In this document: in pieces, positions 8,821 to 19,585 of the stretch
How positions within the stretch are numbered: the stretch's first letter is position 1
How the letters are laid out: the number at the start of each line of letters is the position of its first letter
Source: Dryomyza anilis
Lineage: Eukaryota; Arthropoda; Insecta; Diptera; Dryomyzidae
NCBI GenBank assembly: GCA_951804985.1
Contig: OX638133.1
Location: 76,018,367-76,082,366 of the forward strand
Reading direction: 5' to 3'
DNA: 64,000 bases
Made by a program: the position numbers and the translations under genes
Notes under the pieces: generated by a model
What the model saw: only the letters and a program-made list of their open reading frames with translations
Database searches by the model: none
Told to the model about the DNA's origin: nothing

Positions 8821-9011
8821 TGTAAGCAATTATTTTTTGCTTTTAATAAAATTTTAATTGATTTGAAATAAAACGCAAATTGTATTTTTATAAAATTTAT
8901 TATATGCGACTACACGCTACAATGATCTTCTTAACGACTGACTACTATTCTGTACCGACAGCATGATTTTTTTTTTTTTAATTCTAGAGTACTTTTTACA
9001 GTGTTTCTACA
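8821..9011 (-). repeat. 5' LTR of the gypsy element
   Basis: 191 bp, apparently identical to the 3' LTR. It carries the same Inr-like TCAGTC (8936-8941) and AATAAA. It would drive transcription towards lower coordinates through gag-pol. Confidence 0.95.
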
Positions 9012-9015
9012 GATG

Positions 9016-10040
9016 GTAGAGTGAGAGTGCCTTTTTTTAAACTTTTTCTCCATTTTTCCAAAAGTGGCCCAATAACGTAGTTTTCTTCAATAATAATAAA
9101 TTCCAAAATTGTGTAAAGACGATGGTGCTGCATTGAACTTATTTATATTAGTATTCGATGGCTTTATTGGTAAAAGTAAAAGTCTAGACTTTGAGAAAAT
9201 CATTCATGATTTTCCGAAAAACAACAAGAAAATCGGGAAAGATAAAATTTGAGAATAGTTTACTATATCCAACATTCTTTATATATTCAAAACACAAGTT
9301 TTGTAATAAAATCTTGTTACAAAATTGGTTCATATCATTTTTGTCAATCCAGGCATTAAATTTGTGACATAGTGTACTTTTGTTTAAATAAACACTCTAT
9401 AGTTAAAAAATTAAAATGTGATTGTCTTCCAGCAAATGGTTCTTAATATAATTAAATAAAAATATGGTTTATTTTTTCCCTAAAATAAATATATATTTTT
9501 TTAATAACATTAAGTTACAATAAATTAAAACACACAAAGTTTTTTACCCCAGCGATATTGTTTTTCTTCGAAATTCGTGTAAAGCACATAAAGTACTCAA
9601 AGTGTTTGTGTTTTGGTGTTCAGTTTTTTGGACATATCATTCTTTTTTGAATATCGTTTGACTTTGAGCTGCCTCTCAAAGAAACATTACTATGGGAATT
9701 CATTGTACTAAATTTAATGAAATCCTAAAGTGGTATACAAATTTAAAGATAATATTAAAATAACAATTTAGTTCAAATTTACCTATTAAAATAATAGTTA
9801 TATTTTAGTTACATATTTAAAATAAATTTTTATTATTGTCATTATATTAATTTTTATATTAATATAATGACGGATAATCAAATTTTAATCATAGATTCAA
9901 ATTTCACAATTCCAAAATCATATTTTCACTTAAAATTAAAATTTAGACAATTTTTTTACCTATTATTACAAAATTTAATTAATAAATTAAATCAGGACAC
10001 AAAACATCAAAAAATATTAGAAATAAAATTATTCTTCTAT
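9016..10040. other. AT-rich non-coding stretch
   Basis: Continuation of the sequence split by the gypsy insertion. AT-rich with no coding signal; the 68-codon frame at 9867-10073 consists of AT-rich codons and runs into a repeat. Confidence 0.5.
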
Positions 10041-10180
10041 CCAGGGTCAAAACCCTGGTTCCAAGATTTTTAAAATAGCGATCCGGTTCCGATTCTGGTT
10101 TCAACCAAACAAATTTGAGTTTCGATTCCGGTTCCACACATTTTTTTAAATATCAGTTCCGATTCCAAAATCCTAAATAA
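10041..10180 (-). repeat. GGAACCGG-type repeat (locus 2, one partial unit)
   Basis: Reads CCGGTTCCGATTCTGG and GATTCCGGTTCCACAC on the plus strand, the reverse of the array at 1638-2142, with the same TTTTTTTAAATATC spacer. About 140 bp, flanked by AT-rich DNA. Confidence 0.7.
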
Positions 10181-11715
10181 GAATACTGATTTTTTTTACA
10201 GGTTTCAATAAACACTGTTCGGATTAGGAGCGTGCTGGGCTAACATTCTTATTTTTGATTTTCTTTTGTTAAAAACTAGTTATGCTCACACACTCTTTTG
10301 TTTATTTGCACATTTAATTTCTTCGTTTATATATTTTTTGTAGTTGGGTATTTGAAAAGTTTCAAAAGAATCCAATTTCATAAATAATTTCCAATGACGC
10401 ATTCTATTCGAACTTTAAAGTGATCAAAAATCCTAAAATATATAAAAATAATAAAGGAATATTTTCTAAATTTTAAATGCATAAGAATACCAACCCATAG
10501 CATGCTTTTTCGACTAAGACTGTTTTTAATGTTATTTCATTTTTGGATTCTTTATACCTTGTCAAATTTTGGGGCAAATCGGTTGATCCTATCCCAAATT
10601 ACAACCAAAAATTTTCTTAGCATAAATGAACAATTTTAACTTAACTTACTATCCATATTGGACTTAGTATACTTACTTTGAAGTTATTGAATGTTATAAT
10701 TTCCTAAGTAGACCAATTTTTGTTTTATTTTTAATATGGTGGGTCGATAATTTTTATATATTTGAAGAGAAAACGTTTTTTTTTTTTTATTTTAGTTTTT
10801 CGTGAAAATATTGAGAGTCATTATTTTCGGCCGGAAATATACCAAAATAAATTTATGATTTGAAAATTCATTGTCCGAATGAAAAAGAATTAATTTGTAT
10901 GCGCGGATGTATTTTCTGAATCTCTCTCTTAAAAATTAATACATTTTTTCTAAATCCCTAAAAAAGAAAATCATGGCTACGGGTTTTATATTGTCAGCTC
11001 ATTTGAAGACTTTTAACGAATTAAAACAATAAAAGTTGATCGACTAGATTTTGAGCTATCAATGACAAAAATATAGGGGTAATATATATGTCTAAATCGA
11101 CTTGAAAGTGATGCTGATCAAGAAAATATTTACTTTTCACACCGGTAACGCTTTCTAAGATGCGCTAACATATCCTCATATACATAGTATAGCCTGTAAT
11201 CCATGGATGTAGGGTATAAAAACACAAAATGGGATTTTTTTAGTTTACACCCATTTTTAATGATTTATATGAATTTTTTCTGACCTCAAAATGTATACAT
11301 AGATTTATTTTATTTTTACGTCATTTTCTTTAAAAAGATGCAGACTAATTTAGGAATATCACAGACTGTGAATCATCTTGCTTTTTAGATTTTTACCAAT
11401 TTTTTAAATGCATCTTTGATTTAAATTTGTGTAGAAAAAAATTACCATTTTGGAGTTCTTCTATCGAATTCTCTCAAACCAGTAAACCAATTTCAAAATG
11501 TTGTGAAAAATGTTTATTGGATTTTAAATTATCTTTTAAATAGTATTAAATTTGATCAAACTCATTATTAAAAACGAGAAATATTTGCAAAAATATGTGA
11601 CCACCTTTTGAAAGCTCCACCTTTTGTTATTGAAAGTAAAAAGTTAAAGTTATATCTCGTAAACCTATCCATAGAATTTTTTTTTAATTAATATATTCGA
11701 ATTCTACGGGTCATT
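10181..11715. other. AT-rich stretch with a decayed Helentron-like tail
   Basis: Mostly featureless AT-rich DNA. At about 11070-11220 it reads CTAAATCGACTTGAAAGTGATGCTGATCAAG ... TGTAGGGTATAAA in interrupted form, a highly diverged minus-strand end of the Helentron-like family without its CAGA tract. Confidence 0.5.
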
Positions 11716-11726
11716 ACCAATAATAC

Positions 11727-11915
11727 CGGCCTCAGTAGTCCAGAGGTAGAGCGCTGGACTTGCATTCTGAAGGTCTCGGGTTCGAATCCCGGCTTGGGCA
11801 TGGGCGCTCGTGGTGATATTAACCACAAAATTTGTAGGGAATAGATTTCACAGTACAATGGATATAATCTGTCTGAGTGCTGTGGATCTTAGAAGATATT
11901 CAAAAAAAAAAAAAA
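11727..11915 (+). mobile_element. tRNA-derived SINE (family 1) with perfect TSD
   Basis: About 189 bp. The head carries Pol III box A-like (TAGTCCAGAGGTAGAGCGCTGG) and box B (GGGTTCGAATCCCGG) sequences in tRNA-like spacing; a unique body follows and then a 15-16-nt poly(A). It is flanked by the 11-bp duplication ACCAATAATAC (11716-11726 and 11916-11926). The tRNA-like cloverleaf is imperfect (acceptor and D-stem mismatches), so this is a retroposon and not a tRNA gene. The intact TSD and A-tail suggest fairly recent insertion by LINE machinery. Confidence 0.9.
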
Positions 11916-12114
11916 ACCAATAATACAAAAATAGTGCCATTTACTGTGCAAACTTTTTTTCTCATTTTGTTGTGTAGTGTAATTGATGAATGAACCAAAA
12001 TAACAGAAAAAATTAAAAAACATTTACTAATTTTTAAATTAAAACTTAAAAATTTGATTTCCCGACATTTTTAAAAACGCACATTCGCTCCTTTGGCATA
12101 ACAGTATCATATAT

Positions 12115-12420
12115 TGCCTATTAGAATTATAGTGGGGAGCTGAATAATTATTCCCCGACAATTTATTTTCGGAAAACTTTTCTCCGGACAGTTTTATCCC
12201 AACAATAATACCAGAAAAAATGTCATTCGTAGAAAATATTACACATAAAACACCTTTTCGGATATTTATTTTCCGTGACCATTCTCCCACTGGCAATTTT
12301 TTCCCATATATTTAATTTGTCATCATTTACTTCGAAAAATGATTCTCCGAGACAAATCTTTCCCAAATAATTCTTCCAAGGAAACTACGGAAACCAATAT
12401 TCCCATATTTTAAAATTAAA
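12115..12420. repeat. degenerate TTCTCCCCGRACAATT minisatellite-like tract
   Basis: Recurring 18-22-bp words such as ATTCCCCGACAATTTATTTT, CTTTTCTCCGGACAGTTTTA and GATTCTCCGAGACAAATCTT. Resembles a decayed form of the CCCGTAGAATTCTTC array at 43.8 kb. A minus-strand frame (12039-12296) crosses it but is probably not coding. Confidence 0.45.
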
Positions 12421-12566
12421 AAATTGTTTAACTTTGTAAAATCAGGAAGTTCTTGTATTTCTTTATTTACTAACTACAAATCAAATTTTCCAATTAAGCC
12501 ACTACAGACACAATTTGCACAGATGATTTTAATTGCTTGTTGTGATTATTACACACCATACCAGCT

Positions 12567-13030
12567 TTATTCATATTGCTTCTTTGCCATGGGTACAGAA
12601 ATTACAGACATTGTCGTGGCAACACTCTGGACCAAACCACATTTATTACCCAACTCTATCACATCTATTTTAGCAACTATTTGTAGAACCCTTTTCGCAT
12701 CCGTATTCACATCGTCAACACCATCAGCAGCATCATCATCATCACTATCATTCTGATGTAGTGGTAAATTTTATCTCGAAGCTAAATTTCAAATGTTGCT
12801 ACATATTGACAGATTTGTACGGAAACAACTACTTCCTTAATTGATACCACAGCAAAGCAAGTAGTTTCAAAAGCAGTTACATTAGGTGATGAATCAACAA
12901 CTAACATCATTAAACCCATTTCTGACGTCAAACTCGACTTTGTCATTTCGTATTTCTCATGTGTACAGGATTGTGTATTTTGTTGGGGTTTATCTGAAAT
13001 GAATGATTCATAATACTGTGGACGGACCAT
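12567..13030 (-). CDS. candidate two-exon small gene, about 131 aa
   Basis: Proposed join of 13030-12821 and 12752-12567. Exon 1 starts with ATG in a strong fly context (AAACAACAATGG) and gives 70 residues (MVRPQYYESFISDKPQQ ... SIKEVVVS). A 68-bp intron, GTACAAATCT...CATCAG (12753-12820), is phase 0 and of typical fly length, though the donor is not optimal. Exon 2 begins with an acidic run (NDSDDDDAADGVDD) followed by VNTDAKRVLQIVAKIDVIE and ends MAKKQYE, with AATAAA overlapping the stop. I do not recognise the family. Without splicing, exon 1 reads 12 more residues to a stop. A competing plus-strand ORF (12424-12756) is antisense to exon 2 and less protein-like. It could be a pseudogene or an isolated part of a larger gene. 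Confidence 0.35.
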
Positions 13031-13145
13031 TGTTGTTTAAGCTAAAAGAGGATTTGAGTTTAAAGTCAGCATTAATTTGATTAGGAAACATTTTAGTTTT
13101 TTGATAAATATTTCGTTTTTAGTAAATTTAGTAAATAAAAACCAT

Positions 13146-13222
13146 TTTAGTTTAAAATATTATTTATATTTTATAAAATATTATTTATATTTTATAAAAT
13201 ATTATTTATATTTAATAAAATA
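13146..13222. repeat. AT-rich tandem repeat, about 24-bp unit
   Basis: AATATTATTTATATTTTATAA is repeated about three times with minor change at the end. Simple AT-rich minisatellite. Confidence 0.8.
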
Positions 13223-13380
13223 TTTTATATTTAAGTTAAAATAGTTTAATATTACTTAATTACATAGTTTTCGTTTAGTTTTGTTTTTAAAATAAAATTT
13301 TAAAACGCATTCAATATTAATAAGCACTAAAAAGCAAATGCTAAAAACAATTCACATTAGGCTAAAGTTCACCAAAAAAC

Positions 13381-13494
13381 CACATAAACTCACATATGTA
13401 TGTAGTAGATATGCCCATCTATGAGCACATATATAGCACATAAACTCACATATGTATGTAGTAGATATGCCCATCTATGAGCACATATATAGCA
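13381..13494 (+). repeat. 56-bp tandem duplication
   Basis: Two apparently identical copies of a 56-bp unit starting CACATAAACTCACATATG (13381 and 13437) and ending ATATATAG. Sits in AT-rich non-coding DNA. Confidence 0.9.
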
Positions 13495-13499
13495 CTTGT

Positions 13500-14747
13500 C
13501 CCAGTAACCTCGAAAACCTTAAGGCATTTATTACGTACCCATAGCAGCTGTTGGAAAATGCTGCCGTAATGTCCTGTGGTTTGCCTGCTGCTGATAATAT
13601 TCACATTTATATTGTTTTCTTTTTTCTTTCGAGTTTTTTTTAGTTTTTTGTGCACAACTCCTTTTTTATATTCATAATTTATTAACGAGTTCTTTGCATA
13701 TAAACTTGGAGATTGAAAGTCGCCATGTAGGATGCTGGTAAGTAGACTAAACTGCACAGGCTGGACATGAAAACTGTATGGTGGAAATTTAGAACAAAAA
13801 CTTTTAAAATTTATTGTTAGCCACTTGTTCTACATAACGTGCACGGAGTAGTTAGCAGTAAGTAAGTCGGTGACTAAATTTTTAAATTCAAGTACCCCCA
13901 AAAAAAATGAAATAATAATTTAAAATTTTAAAACAATTTTTAAACAATTGAAGTTATTGTTTAAAATTTTGTTTATATTTGCAAAATTTAAAACAGTTCG
14001 TAATTGGTAGAAAACGAAGGTAGTAGAGTAAATTCGCATATTCTATTTGATAATTTAATACCTAAAACCTCGAAATTAAAAATATACGTAAAATTAGAAT
14101 TAGTAAAACGAAAAATGTCGATAATTAAAATATCAAAATACTAATTGTTCAATTATATGAAATAAAATACATCTTAAAACAATTTCATTTAAATTTAAAA
14201 CAATTATTACTAACACACACTTTAAAACAATTTTATTAAAATTTAAAACAATTGATTTATATATACATTTTATTTTAGTCAAAGATATAAAAAAATATTT
14301 TATTTTTTAAATTTATAATTTTTTTGTATTATATTTGTATAAAAAAAGTAAAAAATCTAGTCTTTTTTTATTTTCTTTATCCAGTTCTCGTTTGGAATGG
14401 TATGTTGCTACTTGCTAAAGCCAATAACTTATTTTACTAACAGCCATCATCTATCAATATTACTACTGCTTATTATGTTGGATTTATACAATTTTGTCCC
14501 TCAAAAAAGAGCTATGAATAATATGGCAGGTTGACATCGAATACAAATATCTGTTTAACGGGTAAATGCTTCCCCAATATGCATTTCACACCATAAGTGC
14601 TGCATACTTTCAGGGGTATGTCATGAATTCTCGACTTTAAAACGAATGTGATTTAATTTAAAACATTCGTCTTTTTTGACAAATGTTGTATATAACAAAT
14701 TATCACAAAGCTGATTTTAAATTAAAAATTGACTTTAAATTGTCCAT
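13500..14747. other. AT-rich non-coding stretch
   Basis: Many TTTAAAACAATT words between 13920 and 14260 make it look weakly repetitive. No supported gene; the 103-codon minus frame at 13446-13757 starts at GTG and covers the 56-bp duplication. Confidence 0.5.
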
Positions 14748-14883
14748 CAGCCTAACCAATAAACGAAATAATGTCGACTTTAAAGAAAGCAACAGCTTTT
14801 TGACAAATAAATATTAGAGAAAATTGTAGGAAAAGCTGATACTATCTTTAGAGTCGACTTTATTTCGTTTATTGGTTAGGCTG
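14748..14883. mobile_element. foldback (MITE-like) element, 41-bp arms
   Basis: CAGCCTAACCAATAAACGAA at the left is mirrored by TTCGTTTATTGGTTAGGCTG at the right. The arms extend about 41 bp with about 3 mismatches around a 50-bp centre. No clear target duplication and no ORF. It would fold into a long hairpin as RNA. Confidence 0.8.
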
Positions 14884-14999
14884 TATGATTATGGGCCATT
14901 TCAGTTTTAAAAGTTTGTTTTTTTTAATTTTAAAGTATGTTTGTTTCTCAGAATATACATGTAGTGACGTAAAGAAAAACAAATTGCTTACAAAGTAGA

Positions 15000-15385
15000 A
15001 TTTACCCCTTATAATTGTTTCCCATAAAATTCTTCCACATGGAAGTGGTAAGATTTATTTCATTAGTTATAGAGTGGTGAGTTTTGATGTGGTCAGTTTC
15101 TGTATGCTGAAATTCGGTGTACTGAATTTAAAGAATTCGGAGTTGATTTCTCTGTAATAACTGTCGACATACAACACCTTGAAAATGTATCTTGTATGGG
15201 AGGTGATACATCCCTATTCCGTAAGATCATTTATTATGGAGAAATATAACCCTGTATAAAATTTCATCAGGTTGGCTATCCTAATTCCGGGTATGTAGGG
15301 TGCCACGCCCACTTCACCAATCCGAACAACATATCCAAATTTTATTCCATTCGGATATGCCGTTTTGACGTGTATTCGGAACTGG
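15000..15385 (+). repeat. diverged copy of the TACTAGCTG-type element body
   Basis: Shares with the elements at 36.2 and 43.6 kb, in the same order, the words GTGGTGAGTTTTG, CTGTCGACATAC, TTGTATGGGAGGTG and GTGCCACGCCCACTTC. The minisatellite arrays and the ends are not preserved. Confidence 0.5.
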
Positions 15386-16534
15386 AAATTATAAAGAAAT
15401 CAAAATGAAATTAAAGCATAAGTCTATTTTTTGAACTTTCTAGGAGAACATTTTTAAACTTTACAATATTGACTACTTTTTCTATGGTTAAATAATAATA
15501 TAATTGATTATTGATGCAAATATTAACAAATATATATTTTTAAGTTTTTTTGTTTTGCAACGTTTGTTAATTGTGACGGGCGTTACAATAGTTTGGGTGG
15601 ATATAGAAACCATCTGGAATATCTGTGAGACCAAAGAGTATAATAAATGAATAGATACGACGAAAATCATTACTTTTACAAAGTTTCCCAGTTGTATGTT
15701 TTCAAAATAGTTCGCAAAATAATTTTACAATTTTTTTTGTGAAGGGCATTACAACTCAAAAAAGTAAAACTGTTTGGTAATTTGTCAGTACTTTGGACCA
15801 CTTATCACCAATGCAATGTGTGGCATACTTTCGCAAACAAATTACCTTTCAAATTGTACTATTAAATTTTCTTTCGGATTTAAAACAACGAAACTACTGT
15901 GTTTCATATATTGCCTGAATTTTGTACTATAATTAATTTCAAAAAATATGTGACTTTAATTGAGAAAAAACACATTTACCATGCATTTTGGTAAATTCTG
16001 ATCAGAGAATATGAAATTAGCAGTAATTCTTAACGTTTTCTGTGGAATGCCCCATGTCATGTAAAAGCAAAAGTGTATTTTTGAACTTTTCAGGAGAACA
16101 TTTTTAAACTTTACAACTGATTCCGGAAACTGATCTGATTTAAAATTATTTTTGCAAATTTAAGAAAAACTTAAATAAAATAAATGTCTGCAAAATTTTT
16201 TTTTTTTAATGAAAATAAATATTTAATAAGAAGTAGATATGCTTTTACGTTATTTTGTTATATCTCAGCACCTATTGGGAGGATTAGTGTCAAAATTTGA
16301 CACAAAATGAATTCGTATATCAGGATTACGATGGTATTAATAGCTCAATTTGAGCATATCTCGCGTTATGTTCCTAATTTAATACGCATTTCTGGTTACA
16401 CAGGAATTTTTAGAAAAAATCGATTTATTTTCTTTCGTCTATAAATGCAATTGATAATTTGTATTGTATTATAATAAGATATTTTAACAGATATTGTTTG
16501 GATTTAAAAATAAAGATGACAATTTTAAAAAGAA
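15386..16534. other. AT-rich non-coding stretch
   Basis: Featureless apart from GTGACGGGCGTTACAA (about 15577), a word also seen in reverse near 57965 and 58945, suggesting a further old dispersed repeat. No coding support. Confidence 0.45.
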
Positions 16535-17062
16535 ATTACTTTAAACCAGGAACCGCAAGGAATCGGAATCGTTTCGATTTTTGAAACCGGAATTGGAATC
16601 GTTATTAAAAAATGTGTGGAACCGGAACCCATGTAATTTTTTTTGTTGGAATCGGAACCGGAATCGAAACCACAATTTTAAAAATCTTGGAGCCAGAATT
16701 GGAACCGATATTTTATCCCCTGTCAGCGACCGAAAATAGCCGTTTCGATTTTTGAAAACGGAATCGGAACCGTAAAAAAATAATGTGTGGAACGGTAATC
16801 GAACAACATATAATTTTTTACTTGGCACTGGAATCGAAACCGAAACCGCTATATTAAAAGTATTGGTAACATAACTGGAATAGCGTATTTAAGTCCATGT
16901 CAGAGTTCGAAAAGAACAGAAATATAAATCGTTTCGATTTTTGGAACCGGAATCGGAAACCATAATTTTATTTTATTTGAAACGGAATCAGAACCGGAAC
17001 CGCTATTTTAAATATCTTGGAACCAGAACAGGAACTGGAACCTATATTTAAAAGGTTCTAGT
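16535..17062 (+). repeat. GGAACCGG-type repeat, about 170-bp units (locus 3)
   Basis: Three degenerate units with GTTTCGATTTTTGRAACCGG and GGAACCGGAACC blocks. The GTCAGNGAC marker recurs near 16722 and 16899, giving a spacing of about 175 bp. It abuts the 16-bp minisatellite that follows. Confidence 0.8.
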
Positions 17063-17096
17063 TCCTGCTTCAAAGTGGCTTTCAGTGAAAAGTTTT

Positions 17097-17700
17097 AGAG
17101 TATAACTGTTATAAATAATAACTCTTATACAGTATACTGTCATACAGTATAATTATTATACAGTATAACTGTTATACTGTATAACAGTTAAACTGTATAA
17201 CTGTTATACAGTATAACTGTTATACTGTATAACAGTTAAACTGTATAACTGTTATACAGTATAACTGCTATACAGTATAACTGTTATACAGTATAACTGT
17301 TATACAGTATAACTGTTATACAGCATAACTGTTATGGAGTATAACTGTTAAACAGTATAACTGTTATAGAGTATAACTGTTATACAGTATAGCAGTTATA
17401 CTGTGTAACATTTATACAGTATAACTGTTATACAGTATAACTGTTATACAGTATAACTGTTATACATTATAACTGTTATACAGTATAACTGTTATACATT
17501 ATAACTGTTATACAGTATAACTGTTATACAGTATAACTGTTATACAGTATAACTGTTACACAGTATAAATGTTATACAGTATAACTGTTATACAGATAAC
17601 TATTTTACAGTATAACTGTTATACAGTATAGCTGATATACAGTAAAACTTGTTTAAAGTAAAACTGTTATAAAGTAAACTTTTTATAGAAAAACCCGTTA
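17097..17700. repeat. 16-bp palindromic minisatellite (GTTATACAGTATAACT)n
   Basis: About 35 units over 600 bp. The core ACAGT-ATA-ACTGT is an inverted repeat, so each unit can form a small hairpin, and several units are flipped (ATACTGTATAACAGTT near 17170-17240 and 17390). The centre is nearly homogeneous; the right end decays gradually (AAAGTAAACT, GAAAAACC). Confidence 0.95.
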
Positions 17701-17879
17701 TATGAAAATACTGTTATAAATTATAAATTGTACTTAGTTAAACTATAATAAATAATTTTACTAATTCTTTTTAAATTGGCCGTTTCACAATTAATGCTAA
17801 TTATTTTTCTAAAATTCAAAATTAATGATGATATTAAATTTGTTGCAAACGATTTTAAGTTTTTCAAATAATTTCAAGT

Positions 17880-18640
17880 GAAATATTATTTCATAAGAAC
17901 TCTACGAAAAGCTCGGACAAAACAGCAGCAAACTACACAATGAAGCCGACAACAGCATTGTCGTCAACAACATAACCACAACATCAACATCAGTTGGCAA
18001 AAGATTGTTCGGCACCTCTGTTCAACTAATTTAAATTGAAATTAAAATTGATTGGTTTTTAAACGCCTAGCAAAGTGGTTGTGGCACGTTCACAATGAAA
18101 ACCAATAAACAAACCTTAACAAAATTATGACAACAAATGAAACAGAAGTAGAAAAAAATCCACCGAAACAGAAAAAACGAAAAAATAAAAAAACACACAT
18201 AAAACTTAGGGTTCTAAAGAGCCTAGTAAATTGTTTGCACTAAGTATTCAATTTAAATTTATTTGCATTAAAAGACCGATGCGTTGTTGTGTTAGTTGGA
18301 TTTCGGCGGAGCGCGCTTTTGGCACTGGCGCAGCACACTCCGCCAATAGTTGGTCAACAACCATAATGAGACATTGTGTTCAATGCTATTGCGGCGGCTG
18401 CAACTGTGGTTGCTGTGGTGGAAATAGCAATGGTGGCATCTGTTGTTGCTGCTGAAGCTGGTAATGATGCCGATGCTCTTGTTGCTGATGTTTTCAACCA
18501 ATTTTGGTTAAACGTTAAACAAATTTTCGCTAAAATAAAACAAGAAAATAAAATAAAACGTATAACCGACAAATGCGCTTTGCAACTGAAATAACTAAAA
18601 TCGTTGAAAAAAAAAAACAAATAGAATTCCATTTATGGTT
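17880..18640. other. exon-like island with CAA and GCT/GGC triplet repeats
   Basis: A GC-richer island in AT-rich DNA. The left part (17920-18000) is CAACAACA-rich, like fly 5' UTRs. The right part (18380-18500) holds GCTGCTG/GGTGGTTG triplets. Three overlapping frames are open: plus 18279-18455 (58 aa, Cys-rich C-terminus CYCGGCNCGCCGG), plus 18376-18594 (Ala/Val-rich, then FNQFWLNVKQIFAKIKQENK) and minus 18354-18632 (92 aa with ATG, Ala/Thr-rich). I cannot choose between them. It could be an exon or UTR of a host gene whose remainder lies outside the window. Confidence 0.35.
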
Positions 18641-18901
18641 GCAAATGATACATTGACACTTTGTAGCAATTGACAATCAATGCGGCGGCAAAAACAATAA
18701 TAACAGAAATTTTAAATTCTATTATAGCAGTTGCAATCATTCGAAATGTTTATGAGGTAGGGATATGCTAAAAAAAATATTTATATTTATTTAATATATT
18801 TTAATATATTTTAACATGAAGAACCATTTTTTTTTAAATTTAGACCACTAGTATATTGTCCGATTAATTAAAATCAAAAATGACCAATACAGTTCTAGAT
18901 A

Positions 18902-19583
18902 CACTCGAAAAACAAAAAACAATAATACGGCTATTGACTCTATTGAGCATGAAAAAATAGTTTTTCCTATTAATACAATAGTTTTTATAGTATTTTTTAC
19001 TACTGTTTAACTAATAAGGTGATCAACATTTTATTAATAATATAGTAATTTCACTATTGTTTCAATAGTTTATTTAATAGTGCAATACTATTAATTATTA
19101 ATATTTTGCGTCACATTAATTATTTTGTCGCATATACTTTATTTCACGGCATGATTGACGTTTTTTTGGAAATGTCCATATAAATGTAATAGTTAAATCA
19201 TTTAAAAATAATGTCATTTATTATTACTTTTAAATGATTGAAACTATTAAACTTAAGTTGCAATATTTTTAAATTTATAGTCTGAATTATTCAATTTATA
19301 AGTTTGTCACATTGATATAACAGTATATGTCACTTTATCGTAATGTGATAAACTATTGTTTTAATGCGACATTCCAATATTAATAGAATTCCATTATAAA
19401 TAGAATGAATGTAATGTCTCACATTCAATTTTAATAGTAAAAACTATTAAAATCAATTGTTTGACTTCATAATAATATTAATAATTCCCACACTATAATA
19501 TTAATAGGAAAAATATCAATGACTAATTTCAATAGTAAAATCGCTGAATCAATAGGAATTCATATTGGGTTTTTTTTTAAGTG
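18902..19583. mobile_element. MITE with CACTC...GAGTG-type ends, TA duplication
   Basis: Left end CACTCGAAAAACAAAAAACA and right end TTTTTTTTTAAGTG are inverted counterparts, flanked by TA on both sides (18900-18901, 19584-19585). The interior is packed with ATAGT/ACTATT words (CAATAGTTTTTATAGT, ACTATTGTTTCAATAG). No ORF. The ends resemble the small MITE at 60043. Confidence 0.65.
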
Positions 19584-19585
19584 TA

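Larger units (their letters stand above)
4170..9011 (-). mobile_element. full-length Ty3/gypsy LTR retrotransposon
   Basis: A 4842-bp element in minus orientation, bounded by two 191-bp LTRs (TGTAGAAAC...GCTTACA in element orientation) that I read as identical, including a 13-nt homopolymer. It is flanked by the 4-bp target duplication GATG (4166-4169 and 9012-9015). Order inside: 5' LTR, tRNA-Leu-type primer site, gag, protease, RT, RNase H, integrase, polypurine-like tract, 3' LTR. There is no env. A single gag-pol frame, the short LTRs and the tRNA-Leu primer recall the Mdg3 group of Drosophila (family placement from memory). Identical LTRs mean recent insertion, yet the frame holds one nonsense and one frameshift change. 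Confidence 0.97.

Noticed and set aside
11727..11800. Possible tRNA gene (box A and box B at 11.73-11.80 kb)
   Set aside because: Stems mismatch, a poly(A) tail and 11-bp target duplication follow; it is a SINE head.
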